The notes: generated from the sequence alone by a model not told the origin. A stretch of DNA of 64,000 nt from Syngnathus acus (GCF_901709675.1 NC_051092.1:15104991-15168990); one strand, 5' to 3'. Shown: positions 44,961 through 57,194, numbered from the stretch's first letter. Made by a program: numbers and translations.

Positions 44961-45009
44961 TGTCGAGTGGGATTACTTACTCAATTTAACTCTGTACTTG
45001 GTGTTTCAG

Positions 45010-45128
45010 TGAAGCCTGTGGATCACACTATCATCATTGTGGCCACAGTCGTGTTCGTCGCCACCATGGTGCTATCGGTGGGCGTTGGCATTTTTGTTTA
45101 CAGAAGACGACAGGCCCAATTGTTGTAA
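45010..45128 (+). CDS. MHC class I connecting, transmembrane and tail exon
   Basis: The acceptor is GTGTTTCAG at 45009 and the phase is 1, matching the alpha3 donor. It encodes VKPVDHTIIIVATVVFVATM, VLSVGVGIFVY, then RRRQAQLL and TAA. The roughly 24-residue hydrophobic helix is followed by a basic stop-transfer and a very short cytoplasmic tail without tyrosine motifs. The exon continues as 3' UTR to a GTGAGT donor at 45158, so a further untranslated exon probably follows. The 18 kb gap from alpha3 makes the assignment an inference, but phase, domain order and the lack of another candidate support it. Confidence 0.85.
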
Positions 45129-45244
45129 CGGAATGTCACCGCGGCAACAAGCGAATGGTGAGTAAGATCGGTCATCAATATTCAGTATTCAACACATCTA
45201 TTTCAGTTGTGGTGCAAGTTTTACAAAACAATTTGTTTCAATGA

Positions 45245-45640
45245 ATGAATCTTTATTTTGAACATGATTTAAAGAATAAAAACAATAAAAAACAAACAAC
45301 ATAAAACAAACAACAAACAATATATATCACTGTTCAAAAAGGAGTAGGAAGAAGCCTAGGCTTAGCATGTCCTACCTCTATCCATCACTTAGTTCCAAGT
45401 GAGAACATTAAAACTTCAAAAGAACAAAAGTAAAACAACAAAAATATCTTATAATCCAAAAGCTTAACAGTAGTCGCCTTCATTTTCCTCTTTTTGGTAA
45501 TTTGCAAATATCATTCCTTTATACATTTTTTTAAATAGAACTATATTTCTGCTTTCCTTCATTTTATCTTCTAGTCCATTCCCCAAAGCTACTCCATAGG
45601 ATAATATGCACCTGCTCCTGAGATTGAAGCGAACTGTACA
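45245..45640 (-). pseudogene. LINE 3' end with RT C-terminus
   Basis: The minus strand frame contains YGVALGNGLEDKMKESRNIV and LFKKMYKGMIFANYQKEEN, the C-terminal style of Rex1-like or related fish LINEs. An AAATAAAGATTCATTCATT tail follows (minus strand). Confidence 0.65.
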
Positions 45641-45647
45641 TGTACAG

Positions 45648-45871
45648 GATGGGGTTGAAGCCCCTGGCCTGCTGATCAAAGCATAGCAGGGGGTCTTTTA
45701 CGACGTTGTGTAAACAAAGCAACTTTGATTGCTTCCTCTGCAGCTAGTCAATCAGTTCAAAAGATCTTAGCACTTTGTTCTACTACTTTTGTTAAGACAG
45801 GACAAGCTAGGTTAATTATTACAGGTTACATTCCAACATAATCATACGATCAAGATAATCTGTAAACCCTA
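45648..45871 (-). repeat. LTR fragment (family of 59168-59547)
   Basis: It runs from GGATGGGGTTGAAGCCCCTG to AACCCTAACA, matching the first part of the LTR in reverse. It abuts the BEL fragment on its right, but in the opposite orientation to that coding sequence. Confidence 0.8.
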
Positions 45872-45889
45872 ACAGCCTTTACATACGCT

Positions 45890-46790
45890 TTAAGGACGTA
45901 GACCCCAGCAGAGATACGTCACCCAACCAACTCAGCTTGGGGCTCCTGTGGGAAACAGCAAGTGACACCTTCACCTTGTCCGTGTCAACCGACACCAAAC
46001 CATTCACTCGTTGAGGGGTTCGTTCAATGGTGAACAGTGTCGTTGACCCTTTAGGGTTAGGGTTACGATCCAAGGCAGGAACCTTCTCAGAGATTTGAAT
46101 TCTGAGACACCTGTGGGACACCCCATTGCCTGAAGATAAGTTAGGCAAGTGGGACGCTTGGAGAAACTCACTTCTAGAATTGAGGCACTTTCATATACGT
46201 AGGATGTACACAGACATCTGCCTAACCAAGGCTGAGCGAGTAGAACTCCACGTCTTTAGCGATGCATCTGTGAACGCCATTGGTGCCGTAGCCTATTTGA
46301 AAACCATCCAAGAAGACACAGTACACATTGGATTTGCTATGGCAAAGGTCAAACTTGCCCCTAAATCAGACCCGACCATTCCCAGACTTGAACTGTGTGC
46401 AGCAGTCTTAGCAGTGGGAATGGCTGAGCTGATTCAGGATGAACTGGATCTATAGCTGGATGCCACTAAGTTTTACACTGATAGCAAAATTGTCCTTGGA
46501 TACATTTACAACCAGTCCAGACGGTTCGAGATGTACGTCCATAATCGGGTACAGCCAGTCTACCATCCCTGAAGAAGACCTGGCGTCACAGTCGGTTCGA
46601 GCAGCAAGCTTCACACAGACAATGTGGTTCAACGGCCCAACCTTTCTGCTGTCAAGTGGCATGGTGGTACAAGATGGTGTAAAATTAGGTATTGAATTTG
46701 GCCCAGGCACACTGGCTATCCCAAAACATGTAGTAGTTCCAAAATTTCACCAGGAGATGGTGTTAAAGCTTGACATAGGGGTGACCTGAT
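45890..46790 (+). pseudogene. BEL/Pao retrotransposon pol fragment
   Basis: Decayed plus-strand coding: WDTPLPEDKLG-like sequence at about 46110, then an open stretch LLELRHFHIRRMYTDICLTK and ELHVFSDASVNAIGAVAYLK, with PTIPRLELCAAVLAVGMAEL. This is the RNase H region of BEL/Pao pol. KFYTDSKIVLGYIYNQSRRF then follows across a stop at 46453. Several frameshifts and stops show it is dead. Confidence 0.8.
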
Positions 46791-47331
46791 GGAAATGAAC
46801 AAATCTAATAAATTAAATTGTTAGCAATTGGGAGGACACGACCTGTTCAAACACGTAGCAACGGACAATTTTGGAATATGAGTTTGCTGTGCCATAATTT
46901 TAAGATGTAACAGCTTGAGCAATATCAATATATGTGTTTAAGTTGGAGGAACCCATTATTGTGTTAAGTACTATTGTTGCGTCTTGAGGAAACGCGTAGT
47001 TAAACCACCAGCAAAGAACCCAGGAGACTGTACTAGCTTGTAATTTTCTTTCCTGAGCGGTGAAAACTGCAACAGACGTTACATAGTGTCAGCAAATGGC
47101 TGATGAGAACATGAAAATAAAGTGCGCTCATCCAATACAATTAACAAAATAATAGCAAAATATCAGCGTAAACATTAAGATTAAAACGACACACGACTTA
47201 CGGCATTGCCTTGTTAATGAATCACAGCAGATGGCAACAGATGTAAGTCTGACCGCATTCCACAACATGGCTACTTGATAACATCCTGGAGACGGCTCAG
47301 CGAAACCGGAAGTAGCGCGGCGAAACCGGAA
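46791..47331. other. Nothing recognised
   Basis: CGAAACCGGAAGTAGCGCGG repeats in part (GGCGAAACCGGAAGT) just before the LINE at 47332. No coding signal. Confidence 0.5.
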
Positions 47332-50300
47332 GTAATAATAATAATAATTCATTAAATTTGTATAGCGCTTTTCAAACACCCAAAGACGCTTACAGGTAAC
47401 AAGGCAAAGACGTACATGAGGGGAGGGGGACGGGGAGGAAACAATCGGGTAAACTTAAGAAGAGGAAACCAGTTATGGGTAGGGGAGGTCATGCGCTTGG
47501 GAGAAGAGGTAAGTTTTTAGACGGGACTTAAATATGGGGAGTGTGGGTGAGTCACAGACAGACTGGGGGAGAGAGTTCCAGAGTCGGGGTGATGTGCAGG
47601 AAAAGGCTCTGTCACCGAAGGATTTGAGTTTGGATTTTGGGACTGTCAGACGTGAAGTATTGGAGGATCGGAGGGGACGGTTGGGGCAGTAGGGGACAAG
47701 GAGGTCGGATAGGTAAGTGGGAGCCAGATGGTGAAGGGCTTTGAAGGTGAGGAGGAGTATCTTGAAGATGATACGCTCCTTCATGGGGAGCCAGTGAAGA
47801 GAGTGGAGAACAGGAGTGATGTGTTCACGGGACCGGGTGTGGGTAAGGAGGCGGGCAGCAGAGTTTTGGACTAGTTGAAGTCGATGGAGTGAGTGAGCAG
47901 TGATTCCAGTGAGAAGGGAGTTGCAGTAATCAAGCCGGGATGAGATGAAGGCGTGGATGAGAGATTCGGCGGCAGGGAGAGAAAGGCAGTGCCGGATTTT
48001 AGCGATGCGTCGGAGGTAGAAGTAGGAGGTCTTGACAACTGAACTAACATGAGGTTGAAAGGACAGTGTGGGGTCAAAAATAACGCCAAGATTGCGTGCC
48101 AGAGGGGAGGGAGTGATGTTTGAGGAGTCGATGGTGAGTGTGATGGATCCAGTTTTGTTAAGGGAGGATTTAGTGCCTATGAGGAGGAGCTCTGTTTTGT
48201 CACTGTTGAGTTTGAGAAAGTTGTGGGTCAGCCATGCTTTTATTGTAGAGATGCAGGTTTCAAAATGAGTGAGGGAAGGGTTACGGGTTGGTGTCGTACG
48301 TATGTAGATCTGGGTGTCATCAGCGTAGCAGTGGAAGTCCAGATTGAGTTTGCGGATGACAGTACCAAGGGGAAAGAGGTAACAGATGAATAGGAGGGGG
48401 CCAAGAACTGAGCCTTGGGGGACCCCTTGTGTAACTGGGGAGAGGATGGATGTGTGACCGGAGAGAGAGATGAACTGGTTTCTGTTGGTGAGGTAGGAGG
48501 TGAGCCAGTCGAGTGCAGTGCCCTCAACACCTAGTTGGCGCAGCCTTTGGAGGAGGATGGAATGGTTCACAGTGTCAAAGGCTGCGCTAAGGTCAAGTAG
48601 TAGTAGGATGTTGAGGGCACCAGAGTCTGCAGAAATGAGGAGATCATTGGTGACTTTGACTAGAGCTGTTTCAGTGCTGTGAAGTGGGCGGAATCCGGAC
48701 TGGAAGGGTTCATAGAGGTTGTTGGACTGGAGATGGGTGTGGAGTTGGGCGGAGACAATGCGTTCTAGGGTTTTGGAAAGGAATGAAAGGTTGGAGATGG
48801 GACGGTAGTTGGAGAGGTTGAGTGGGTCCAAGGTGGGCTTTTTGAGGATGGGGGTGATGGCTGCAAGTTTATAGACAGTGGGAAAGTAGCCAAGGGATAT
48901 TAAAAAGGGTGGTGAGGTGGGGGAGGAGGACAGGGAGGCAGGCCTTAGTTAAGGTCGTTGGAAGAGGGTCGAGAGAGCAGGTGGTTGTCTTGGATGAGGT
49001 AATGATGTCTAGGATAGTAGAGGAGTCGACAAGGGAGAAGGCAGTGAGAGAGGGGAAGGGCGGGAGGTCAGGAAGGGGGGGCAGGAGGACAGGGGAGGTG
49101 GGGGGGGAGGAGTTATTGATGGTGTCGGTCAGAGAACTGTTGATTTGGGCGATTTTGTTGTTAAAGTTGGCAAGGAAGGAGTTACAGAGGGCGGGTGAGG
49201 AGGGTGGCTTGGTGACCGGTGGCTGGAGCAATTTGTTGACGGTGGAGAACAGTATGCGGGGGTTTCGGTTGGTGTTATTAATGAGAGATGAGAAGTAAGC
49301 AGATTTGGCAGCAAGAAGAGCATCACGATAAGAGGAGATGTGTTGTTTAAAGGTTTCGGCATGGACGGTGAGGCGGGTTCTTTTGTAGAGGCGTTCGAGT
49401 TGACGGCCAGTTTGCTTCATGGTGCAGAGTTCCGGTGTGTACCAAGGGGCAGAGTTAGTGAATGTAACAGAGGAAGTTTTCCAGGGGGCTAGGGAATCAA
49501 GGGAGTCAGAAAGGATGTTGTTGAGCGTGGTGGCAAGGTCATCAGGGGAGGAAGAAGTGGGGTCGGAGGGAAGAGCAGAGGATAAGAGCTGGCAAAGCGT
49601 GATTGGGTTTACAGTCTTGATGTTGCGGTAGGAGATGGTGCGTTTTGTGGATTTATGAGGCGAGGGTAGAGGGGCGGAGAAGAGGATGCAGAGATGATCT
49701 GACAGTGGAAAGGTGAGAGGACGGGGGTTGGATGTGAGTGGAAAGGAGGAGCATACTATATCCAGGGTGTGGCCTTTGGTGTGGGTGGGGAAGTTGATGT
49801 GCTGGGTGAGATGAAAGCAGTCCAGAAGGGAGATGAAGTCAGACGTCAGTGGAGCAGTTGGCTGGTCGATGTGGATGTTGAAGTCACCGATTAGTAGGAG
49901 GCGATAGGAGACTGAGGATACGATGGTGAGAAGTTCAGAAAGTTCAGAAAGAAAAGACGGATGTGACTTGGGGGGGCGGTAGATAAGAACAGCAGTAGTA
50001 GAGTTGGGGAGGGAAAAAGCGAGATATTCAAAGGATGAAATAGATGGGAGGTTGAGGTCCAATTCAGTGATGGATAGGGACCGCTTATGGAGGACAGCAA
50101 TACCACCTCCTCGCCCAGAGAGGCGGGGTTTGGCGATGTAGCTGTAGTTAGACGGAGTGGCTTGGTTGAGAGTAAAATAGTCCAGGGGCTGTTGCCATGT
50201 TTCACAGAGAAGGAGCAGATCCAAATTATTGTCCAATAGTAGTTCGAAAATAACTAGTGATTTGTTGAAGAGGGAGCGACAGTTCAGCAGTGCGAGGGAG

Positions 50301-51245
50301 ATGGATGAAGGAGCGGGGGTGGGGGAGCGGAGATTGTTGAAGTTGACAGTACGGAAGGTGGGGGTGACGGGGGGGCGAGAGTTAGTCCAGAAAGAGGGGA
50401 TGGGTGAGCCATCAGGGAAATGTCGGTTAAAAGATAGTCCGGAGCTACGGTGGATGTAGCGGCGACGGCGGAGGATCCCAGCCTTGCTGGCAGCTGAGGC
50501 AGCAGCAGCAGGGAGACGGTGATTATTGTTGAAATGATGAAGATCAGCAGCAGTGTAGACAAATGGACGAGAAGTTAGTGGAATGGAAGCCCGGAGTAGC
50601 AGAAGTGATAGTTCATGCAGGAGATGAGACATGACAGCAGCTGGGAATAATCCAGTTAAAATGGTAGAAATAGCTAGTAGCTGGTTAACTAGAAGTTGGT
50701 AGGCAGTGAAATGCATGGAAGCAGCAGTGGACCGAGTCGTGATGTTGGTGGAGTGGGTGGTGGTGTTGGTCAATCCCGACTGTACCCGTGCAAACGGCAC
50801 GCCCCAGTGTGTCATGGCGGCACCCAGCCGAGCCACGACCGGCGAGCTCGCAGCGAGCGGGTGCTCCCCCCGAGGACGCCGGCCAAGTGGCCAGCAAGTT
50901 GGGTTGGAGCCGTTTGCCGAGCCAAGAGCAAGCAGCTACAGGCTCAGAGCCGGGAGGTAGGAGGGTCCGGTGGTGGGTTGGCTAGCTGGCTAGCGTAGCT
51001 CGTAGTCAGAGGGAGCGGGATCGAAGAGGTGCGAGCAGAGCTCCAGAGATACGCGGTGGGCAGGAGAAAAGGCGAAAAAAATAAAAGAAAAAAACGGGCA
51101 CACTTAAAACGGGAAACACGAAACAGACAGGGGACAAACAAATAGCGGACACGGTTCGGGGTAGAAGCGGCAGTCAACAGTCCAGACGCCAGCGTTGCTC
51201 TAACCCGGAAGACAAGAAAAGGGGGCTCTCCCGTGTATATCTTGT
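47332..51245 (-). mobile_element. L2-like LINE, family C, nearly complete
   Basis: The 3' end is a (TTA)n tail next to GCGCTATACAAATTTAATGA (minus strand). The 5' side includes about 400 bases of untranslated leader. It contains one long coding region broken by a single frameshift. The exact 5' end (about 51245) is uncertain. Confidence 0.88.
47473..50836 (-). pseudogene. L2-like ORF (endonuclease-RT) with one frameshift
   Basis: Upstream frame, 50836-48869 (655 codons): leader-like N-terminus, then an apurinic-type endonuclease with LLNCRSLFNKS, LLLCETWQQP (Glu), LLIGDFNIHID and FPLSDHLCI. Downstream frame, 48831-47473 (452 codons): LSNYRPISNLSFLSKTLERI, LDLSAAFDTVNHSILLQRL, GVPQGSVLGPLLF, CYADDTQIY and ARNLGVIFDPTLSFQPH. 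The frames are offset by a small indel near 48895, where NIPWLLSHCL-stop replaces a reading that would give SLGYFPTVYKLAAITPILKK. All catalytic motifs are intact, so one indel is the only visible lesion. Confidence 0.9.
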
Positions 51246-53690
51246 CATGTAGTGCCATCAGGCAACTCTGATTGCATGTTATTGCGGGTGAGATGAGTGT
51301 GAAGTTGGGCAGCTACCACTTTTTCCAGAACCTTGGAGAGGAACGGGAGTTTAGATATTGGTCTGTAGCTGGCAAGGTTGTCCGGGTCAAGTGAGGGTTT
51401 TTTGAGCAGGGGGGTAATAACGGCAGTCTTCAATGCAGGGGGTACAGAGCCAGACTGGAGTGAGAGGTTGATGACATTGGTTATTAGGGGACTAATGGCT
51501 GAGGTTTGTTGTTTAATGAGGGCTGTGGGGAAAGGGTCCAGGGCACATGTGGAGGGTTTCATCTTTTTGATGATGTCCTCTACCTCCGACTGCAAGATAG
51601 GGGAGAAGCAGCGGAGAGGCTGGACTGTCCCGGGTGGAAGGAAGGGGGGAGGAGGTGAAGTGGTGGGGCCAGAAGAGGAGAGGAGCTGGGTGCGGATGTT
51701 GTCAACCTTAGCGGTAAAAAAGGTCATAAAGTTATTGGACACTACCTCTGAGGATTCTGTTGGAGTGGTGGGTTGGGGTTTGAGAAAGTGGTTGATGGTT
51801 GAAAAGAGCTGTTTTGAATTTCCAGGGGTATTGTTTATGATATTGGAATAGAACTGGGCACGTGCAGTCCCAAGGGCTTTTGAGTAGGCCTTCTGATGTT
51901 CTTTGTAGGCCTGTTTGTGCACGGTCAGTCCTGAGGCTTTAAGACGACGCTCCAGGATGCGTCCAGTTGACTTCATCAGACGCAGCTCACTGGTGTACCA
52001 GGGGGCTGAGCGTGAAAAAGTGACTGTTTTGGTTTTTTGGGGGGCGTGGATACTTAGAAGTTTGGCCAAAGAGTTATTGTAATGGTCCACTGCCTTGCTG
52101 ACTGATGTAAAGGTTGCAGAGGAGGAGGAGAGAAACTGGAGGTCCTGTGCTATAGTGTCTTGGTTGATGTTTTTGAAATTTCTGAATGAGATTTGCCGCT
52201 TGGGTTTGGAGTGGGGGCGTGGGAAAGGAAGTTCCATTTGAATAAGTTTGTGGTCAGACACACCGACCTCGTGAACTTGCAGGTTGCTTATGGCCGATGA
52301 GGAGATGACAAGGTCAAGTGTATGCCCTTTGTCATGTGTGGGGACATTTACATGTTGGGTGAGGTGTAAACAATCCAATAGTTGCAACAGGTCAGAGGCA
52401 GGGGGGCGGGAGGGGGTGTCGACATGGATGTTAACCACCTAATATGATTAGATTAGAGGAAGTGGAGGTACAGAGGGTAGTGAGTAGATCGTGTAGTTCT
52501 GGAATGAAAGAGGAGTTTGGTTTAGGAGGGCGGTAAATAAGTAAAACTGTGATAGGAAATGGAGGTTTACATTTGAATGCAAGGGATTCGAATGAGGAGT
52601 GATCAGGTAGAGGGAGGGGGGACAGCTCTAGATCAAGACGGTGGAGTACAGCCAGGCCACCGCCACGGCCAGTGCTGCGAGGTTTAGTTATGTATTTATA
52701 ACCAGAGGGACAGGCTTCATTGAGGGATTGATAGACATCCGGTGGTTGCCAGGTCTCAGTCAGGCACATTATGTCTAAGCCTTTGTCCAGGATGAGGTCG
52801 TGAATAAATGATGATTTACGGGTGAGTGCTTGGATGTTGAGGAGATCCATTTTGATTGTGGCTGTGGGGCTGTGTTTAGGTAGGGGGCGAAGTAGAGAGA
52901 AATCCACTCCACGTTTTCTGTGCCACATGCAGTGCAGTCCACTCTGTGTTGGAGTGGAATCCACTCCGTGTTGGTGTCCGTTCCGTGCTGGAGAAATTAA
53001 CACTCCGTGTTCTCCCGGCAACCCGGTGTCCGTCTTGTGTCGGAGTCCGCTCCGTGTAGGAGTGAAGTCCGCACCATGTTTTCCAGGCCACCTGGAGTAC
53101 TGCAGCCCCGCATGGTTGCTACAATAAGATCCAAGTGCGCCAGGTATCTGATGACGTGTTGTACATGCGACGGGGTGTCGGGCGGAGGAGGAGCAGATGA
53201 ATGGTACAGTGTTATGGACGGGTTGGGAGAAAACAAAGTTACGACGGGTGCTACTGTGGATGTAACGTGGTCTGCGGAGAAGTCCGAGTTGTTTGATGAC
53301 TGAGACACACCCTGGAATGGTGTGATTACTCAACTCCAGCAAGCGGGGGATGGAGTAAGTTAACAGTGCCGGTTGGAGAACACTGAACTTGAGTGTTAGC
53401 CATTGGCTAGGCTAGCCAGGATGCCTTGGCGGGGGGTGGTGGGGTGGGCGCGCCGTAGTAGGCAGCCGGCTCTGTGGAGGTTCGCCGCGGTCCAGGCGCA
53501 CTGCACACTAAAACTAGAAGCTAAAGACTAAACTTTAATAATGGCTAAAAAATAAATAAATAAAAACACTAAAACTAAACTAATTCTGGTGGAGAAGCGG
53601 CGAACAATCAGCGCCAGCGTCCTCTCCCCAGATTACTTCCGCCTTGGTCCACACGCAGCCGTCAAATCAATCAGTGGTACAGCCACTGAA
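51246..53690 (-). mobile_element. L2-like LINE, related family, 5' half
   Basis: Frames 53342-52431 and 52438-51245 together cover the N-terminal region, endonuclease and start of RT. Motifs include DIMCLTETWQPPDV and GVSDHKLIQM. At the junction, LIILGG-stop against NIHVDTP shows the GDFN motif destroyed by a small deletion. RT stops after SYRPISKLPFLSKVLEKVVA; palm and 3' UTR are not present here or to the left of the next LINE. Confidence 0.85.
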
Positions 53691-53693
53691 TGA

Positions 53694-54848
53694 GCAACAA
53701 CAGGCTAAACGATAAGTATGCTAACGTGAAATAAACACAAACGAAGAGCTGAGAACGGGCCTGACGTAACATTCAGAGTTATTCAAATAACTATTACATA
53801 AATAACACGTTTATAAAACCGTCGGTCACTCCAATTCATTAAATCCATCGATCGTACTTTATGTAAACGATGCCGCGTATGCGCCGCGCCGCTGACGTCG
53901 GACTCGTCGTGAGTTGCAGTTCTAAATATTCCACAGAACCATATAACGATATATAAAGTATATATCAAATAACTATCATATAAACAACAATATTATCAAA
54001 CCATCTGTGTCACTCCAAATCATTAAATCCATTGATCAAATTCCTCGTCCTTTGTCAACAACGCCGCGCGTATGCCGCTGTCGTCAGCCTTGTCGTTATT
54101 CCACAGATCTAGTATATAACTATATTGTAGCGTTAACAAAGTACCAGGAAAGACGTGGGTTTGGTAAACGGCTCTTTATTTAACAAAACAAGAGTTCAAC
54201 GAGCCAACAACTACTGAACTGTAACGATAAAAACATATACAAGTTGCTACACGAAATAAAATATATCAAATAACTATAACATAAATAGTTCACCGCCACA
54301 CGGCTCCAAGCACCGGCGTCGACTTCCAGGCGTGTGGCGGCGTGGACTTCCATCCCCGGAGGTGGCACTTCCAGCCACGGAGGTGGCACTTCCAGCCACT
54401 CCGTAGAGTAGGACTGGCCGTGCGTAGGAGTAGTGTCCGACCCCCATCCACCGTCCTCGGACAGCCAGTTGCCGAGCGCCGGCCCCCGACTTCCAGCCAC
54501 GGAGGTGGAAGAGAGCTCCGTAGAATAGGACCGGCCTTGCGTAAAAGCCATGTCCGAGCCCCATCCACCGTCCCCGGACAGCCACCCGGCCGAGCGCCAG
54601 CCCCCAACTTCCATCCACGGAGGTGAAAGAGAGCTCCGTAGAGTAGGACCGGGCGTGCGTAAAAGACGTAATAGTTTTTCAAAGCTTCTGTGTCACTCCA
54701 AATCATTAAATCCTTCAAACTCTTCGTCCTCCGTGTCACAAACAAAACCGCTAATGATGCCGGTAGTACGTGGGGCCCTTCGTCATCCCGTGATCAATCT
54801 TTGTCCGTTATGTAACCAACCGCTGCGCCGCTGATGTCACTTGCAGTT
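53694..54848 (-). mobile_element. MITE family 1 interior, rearranged copy
   Basis: It shares CAGGCTAAACGATAAGTATG, GACAAAGGACGAGGAATTTG (reverse) and the CGTGTGGCGGCGTGGACTTC block with the palindrome at 19851. The AGGTGGCACTTCCAGCCACG unit is repeated twice at 54360-54396. Neither terminal TACCGTAATTTTCGG end was found. Confidence 0.7.
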
Positions 54849-56806
54849 CAACTTGCAAGATGGCGGCGTGTGCACACGCAGCGACCTCTCTCTGTCCCGC
54901 CCGAACGGTGTTTTGTGCGTTTAATGAGTGTTTGTCCGACAGTTTTATGTGTTCGCCTCGTCGTACTACGTCGTGCTACAAGTACAGCAGGCAGGTGCTG
55001 CTCGACATCGGCGAAAGCGAGTTTTGCGGCGTTCTGAACTTTGAAGCGGAGACATTAAAGGAGCTCGGACTGCTCCGTCCTGAAACGTCGCCGGACTCGC
55101 CTGCTACTCCTCCCCCGTATAGAAAGCGTCGGAAGCGGTGTGCGAGGAGGCAGAAGAGGGGCAAGCGCGGAGGCGTCCGGGCCAGGCTGGCGGCCAACCC
55201 AGCTCGCCCGGCCGTGCCTTCCATTCTTCTGGCGAATGTTCGATCGCTGGACAACAAAATGGATTCCGTTCGCCTGCTGAGATCTACGAACCGGACAGTG
55301 CGTAACTGCTGTGTGCTCGTGTTCACTGAGACTTGGTTGACTGTCAACATTCCGGACTCTGCTGTGCATCTGGAGCGGCTAGCGTGCTATCGGGCGGACC
55401 GGGCCATTGTAAGAGGGGGAAAATCGCAAGGAGGAGGAATATGTGTCTACATTCGTGACGAATGGTGCCGGGACTCTGTAGTTGTATGCAAGCACTGCTC
55501 GCCACTGGCGGAGTTTGTGATCATTAAGTGCCGTCCTTTTTACCTGCCCAAGGGAATTTACTGCGATTCTGCTAGTCGCGGTATACACCCCGCCTTCCAA
55601 CATTGAAGGCGACAGGATCGCGGCTCTTAGTGAACTGTACCAGGCTGTCAGTGAACAACAGACGGCGCACCCTGACAGTTTCACCATCTTTGCTGGGGAT
55701 TTTAATCATGCTAACCTGAAGACTTTTTTTCCGAGGCTTCACCAGCATGTTAATTTTCCAACACGTGGTGACAGCTTCCTGGACCTGGTCTACTCTACAC
55801 ATAAAGGAGCCTCTCTGCCGATAGCGTGAGGAGGGCGCTTGCCGCTATCAACACCCGTAAGGCGGCGGGCCCTGACAACATCCCAGGTCGAGCGCTGAAG
55901 GACTGCGCTGGGGAGCTGATGCGTGTCTTCACGGACATCTTTAACATTTCCTTCAGCAGGCCATCGTCCCTTCGTGTTTCAAGGCTGCCACCATCGTACC
56001 TGTGCCGAAGAAACCTGCTCCGTCCTGCTTCAATGACTACCGCCCCATGGCACTGACGCCCATCATCATGAAGTGCTTTGAGCGGCTTGTCATGGAGCAC
56101 ATCAGATCCATTCTCCCCCCCACCATTGACCCCTTCCAGTTTGCGTACCGAGCCAAACGGTCCTCTGAGAATGCCATCTGCTCTGCCCTCCACTCAGCCC
56201 TCACCCACCTGGAGAGAAGGGACTCATATGTGAGATTGCTGTTTGTGGACTTCAGTTCTGCATTCAACACCATTGTGCCACAACGACTCATCTGCACACT
56301 CGACAAGCTGGGCCTCAGTACCTACCTCTGCAACTGGCTACTGGACTTCCTCTGTCAGAGGCCTCAGGTGGTACGTGTTGGCGACAAAATCTCCGCCAGC
56401 ATCACGCTGAGCACGGGGGCCCCCCAAGGCTGCGTGCTCAGTCCGCTGCTCTTCACCCTGCTGACGCATGACTACACTGCAACTTACGATAGCAACCGCG
56501 TGCTGGAATATGCCGACGACACGACTCTGGTGGGTCTCATCACCGGGGGCAACGAGACTCAGTACAGGTCGGAGGTCGACCTTCTGGCCACGTGGTGCAG
56601 GGACAACAACCTCCTGCTGAACGTCAACAAGACCAAGGAGATTGTTGTTGACTTCCGGAAGGGTCACACCCAACACCTGCCACTGACCATCGACAGTGCT
56701 GTGGTGGAGAGAGTGAGCAGCACCAGATTCCTGGGAGTGCACATCAGTGAGGACCTCTCCTGGTCCACCAACACCACCGCATCACTGGCAAAGAAATTTA
56801 AATAAT
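54849..56806 (+). mobile_element. LINE family A, copy 2, with intact N-terminal region
   Basis: The ATG at 54860 opens a 248-codon frame: MAACAHAATSLCPARTVFCA, QVLLDIGESEFCGVLNFEAE, a basic linker (RKRRKRCARRQKRGKRGG), then the endonuclease start (LANVRSLDN, CVLVFTETWLT). A frameshift follows near LPKGIYCD. At 55809 the endonuclease coding joins the RT at [18 protein letters not shown], a deletion of roughly 660 bases relative to copy 1. RT at 55826-56805 has [31 protein letters not shown] and [11 protein letters not shown], then ends at SLAKKFK. The 3' tail is missing. Confidence 0.88.
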
Positions 56807-56819
56807 TACCCCCCCGCAC

Positions 56820-56895
56820 ACACACCCCGATACCGGTATTGGTATAGGCTACTGATACCTGGTATTTGTATCGGTACCGATACCAGCATTATTTC
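56820..56895. repeat. GATACCGGTATCGG-type degenerate repeats
   Basis: CCGATACCGGTATTGGTATA and GTATCGGTACCGATACCAGC are short, partly palindromic repeats of one motif. Confidence 0.6.
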
Positions 56896-57168
56896 AAAGT
56901 AGTGTTATTTGTGACGGTGACCAGTACTGGTCTCCTTCTTGTGACAATTTTGTGATCTGGAACTGAACATTAGAAAGAAAATAAATAGCCATTCATTTTA
57001 TGCAATTTTAAGGTAAAAAAAAAAGCTATATTAAGATACACATCTTTCTTTAAAATTGTCATTGTTTTTGTTGGTAAATTTTATGCATCAAAACGGTGAC
57101 GTCTAAGATTGTGGTTGGTCTTTTTTGTGTAAATGGGATTGTATTTCTCCAGAACACGCACATGTGCA

Positions 57169-57194
57169 CGCACACACACGAACACACGAACACA

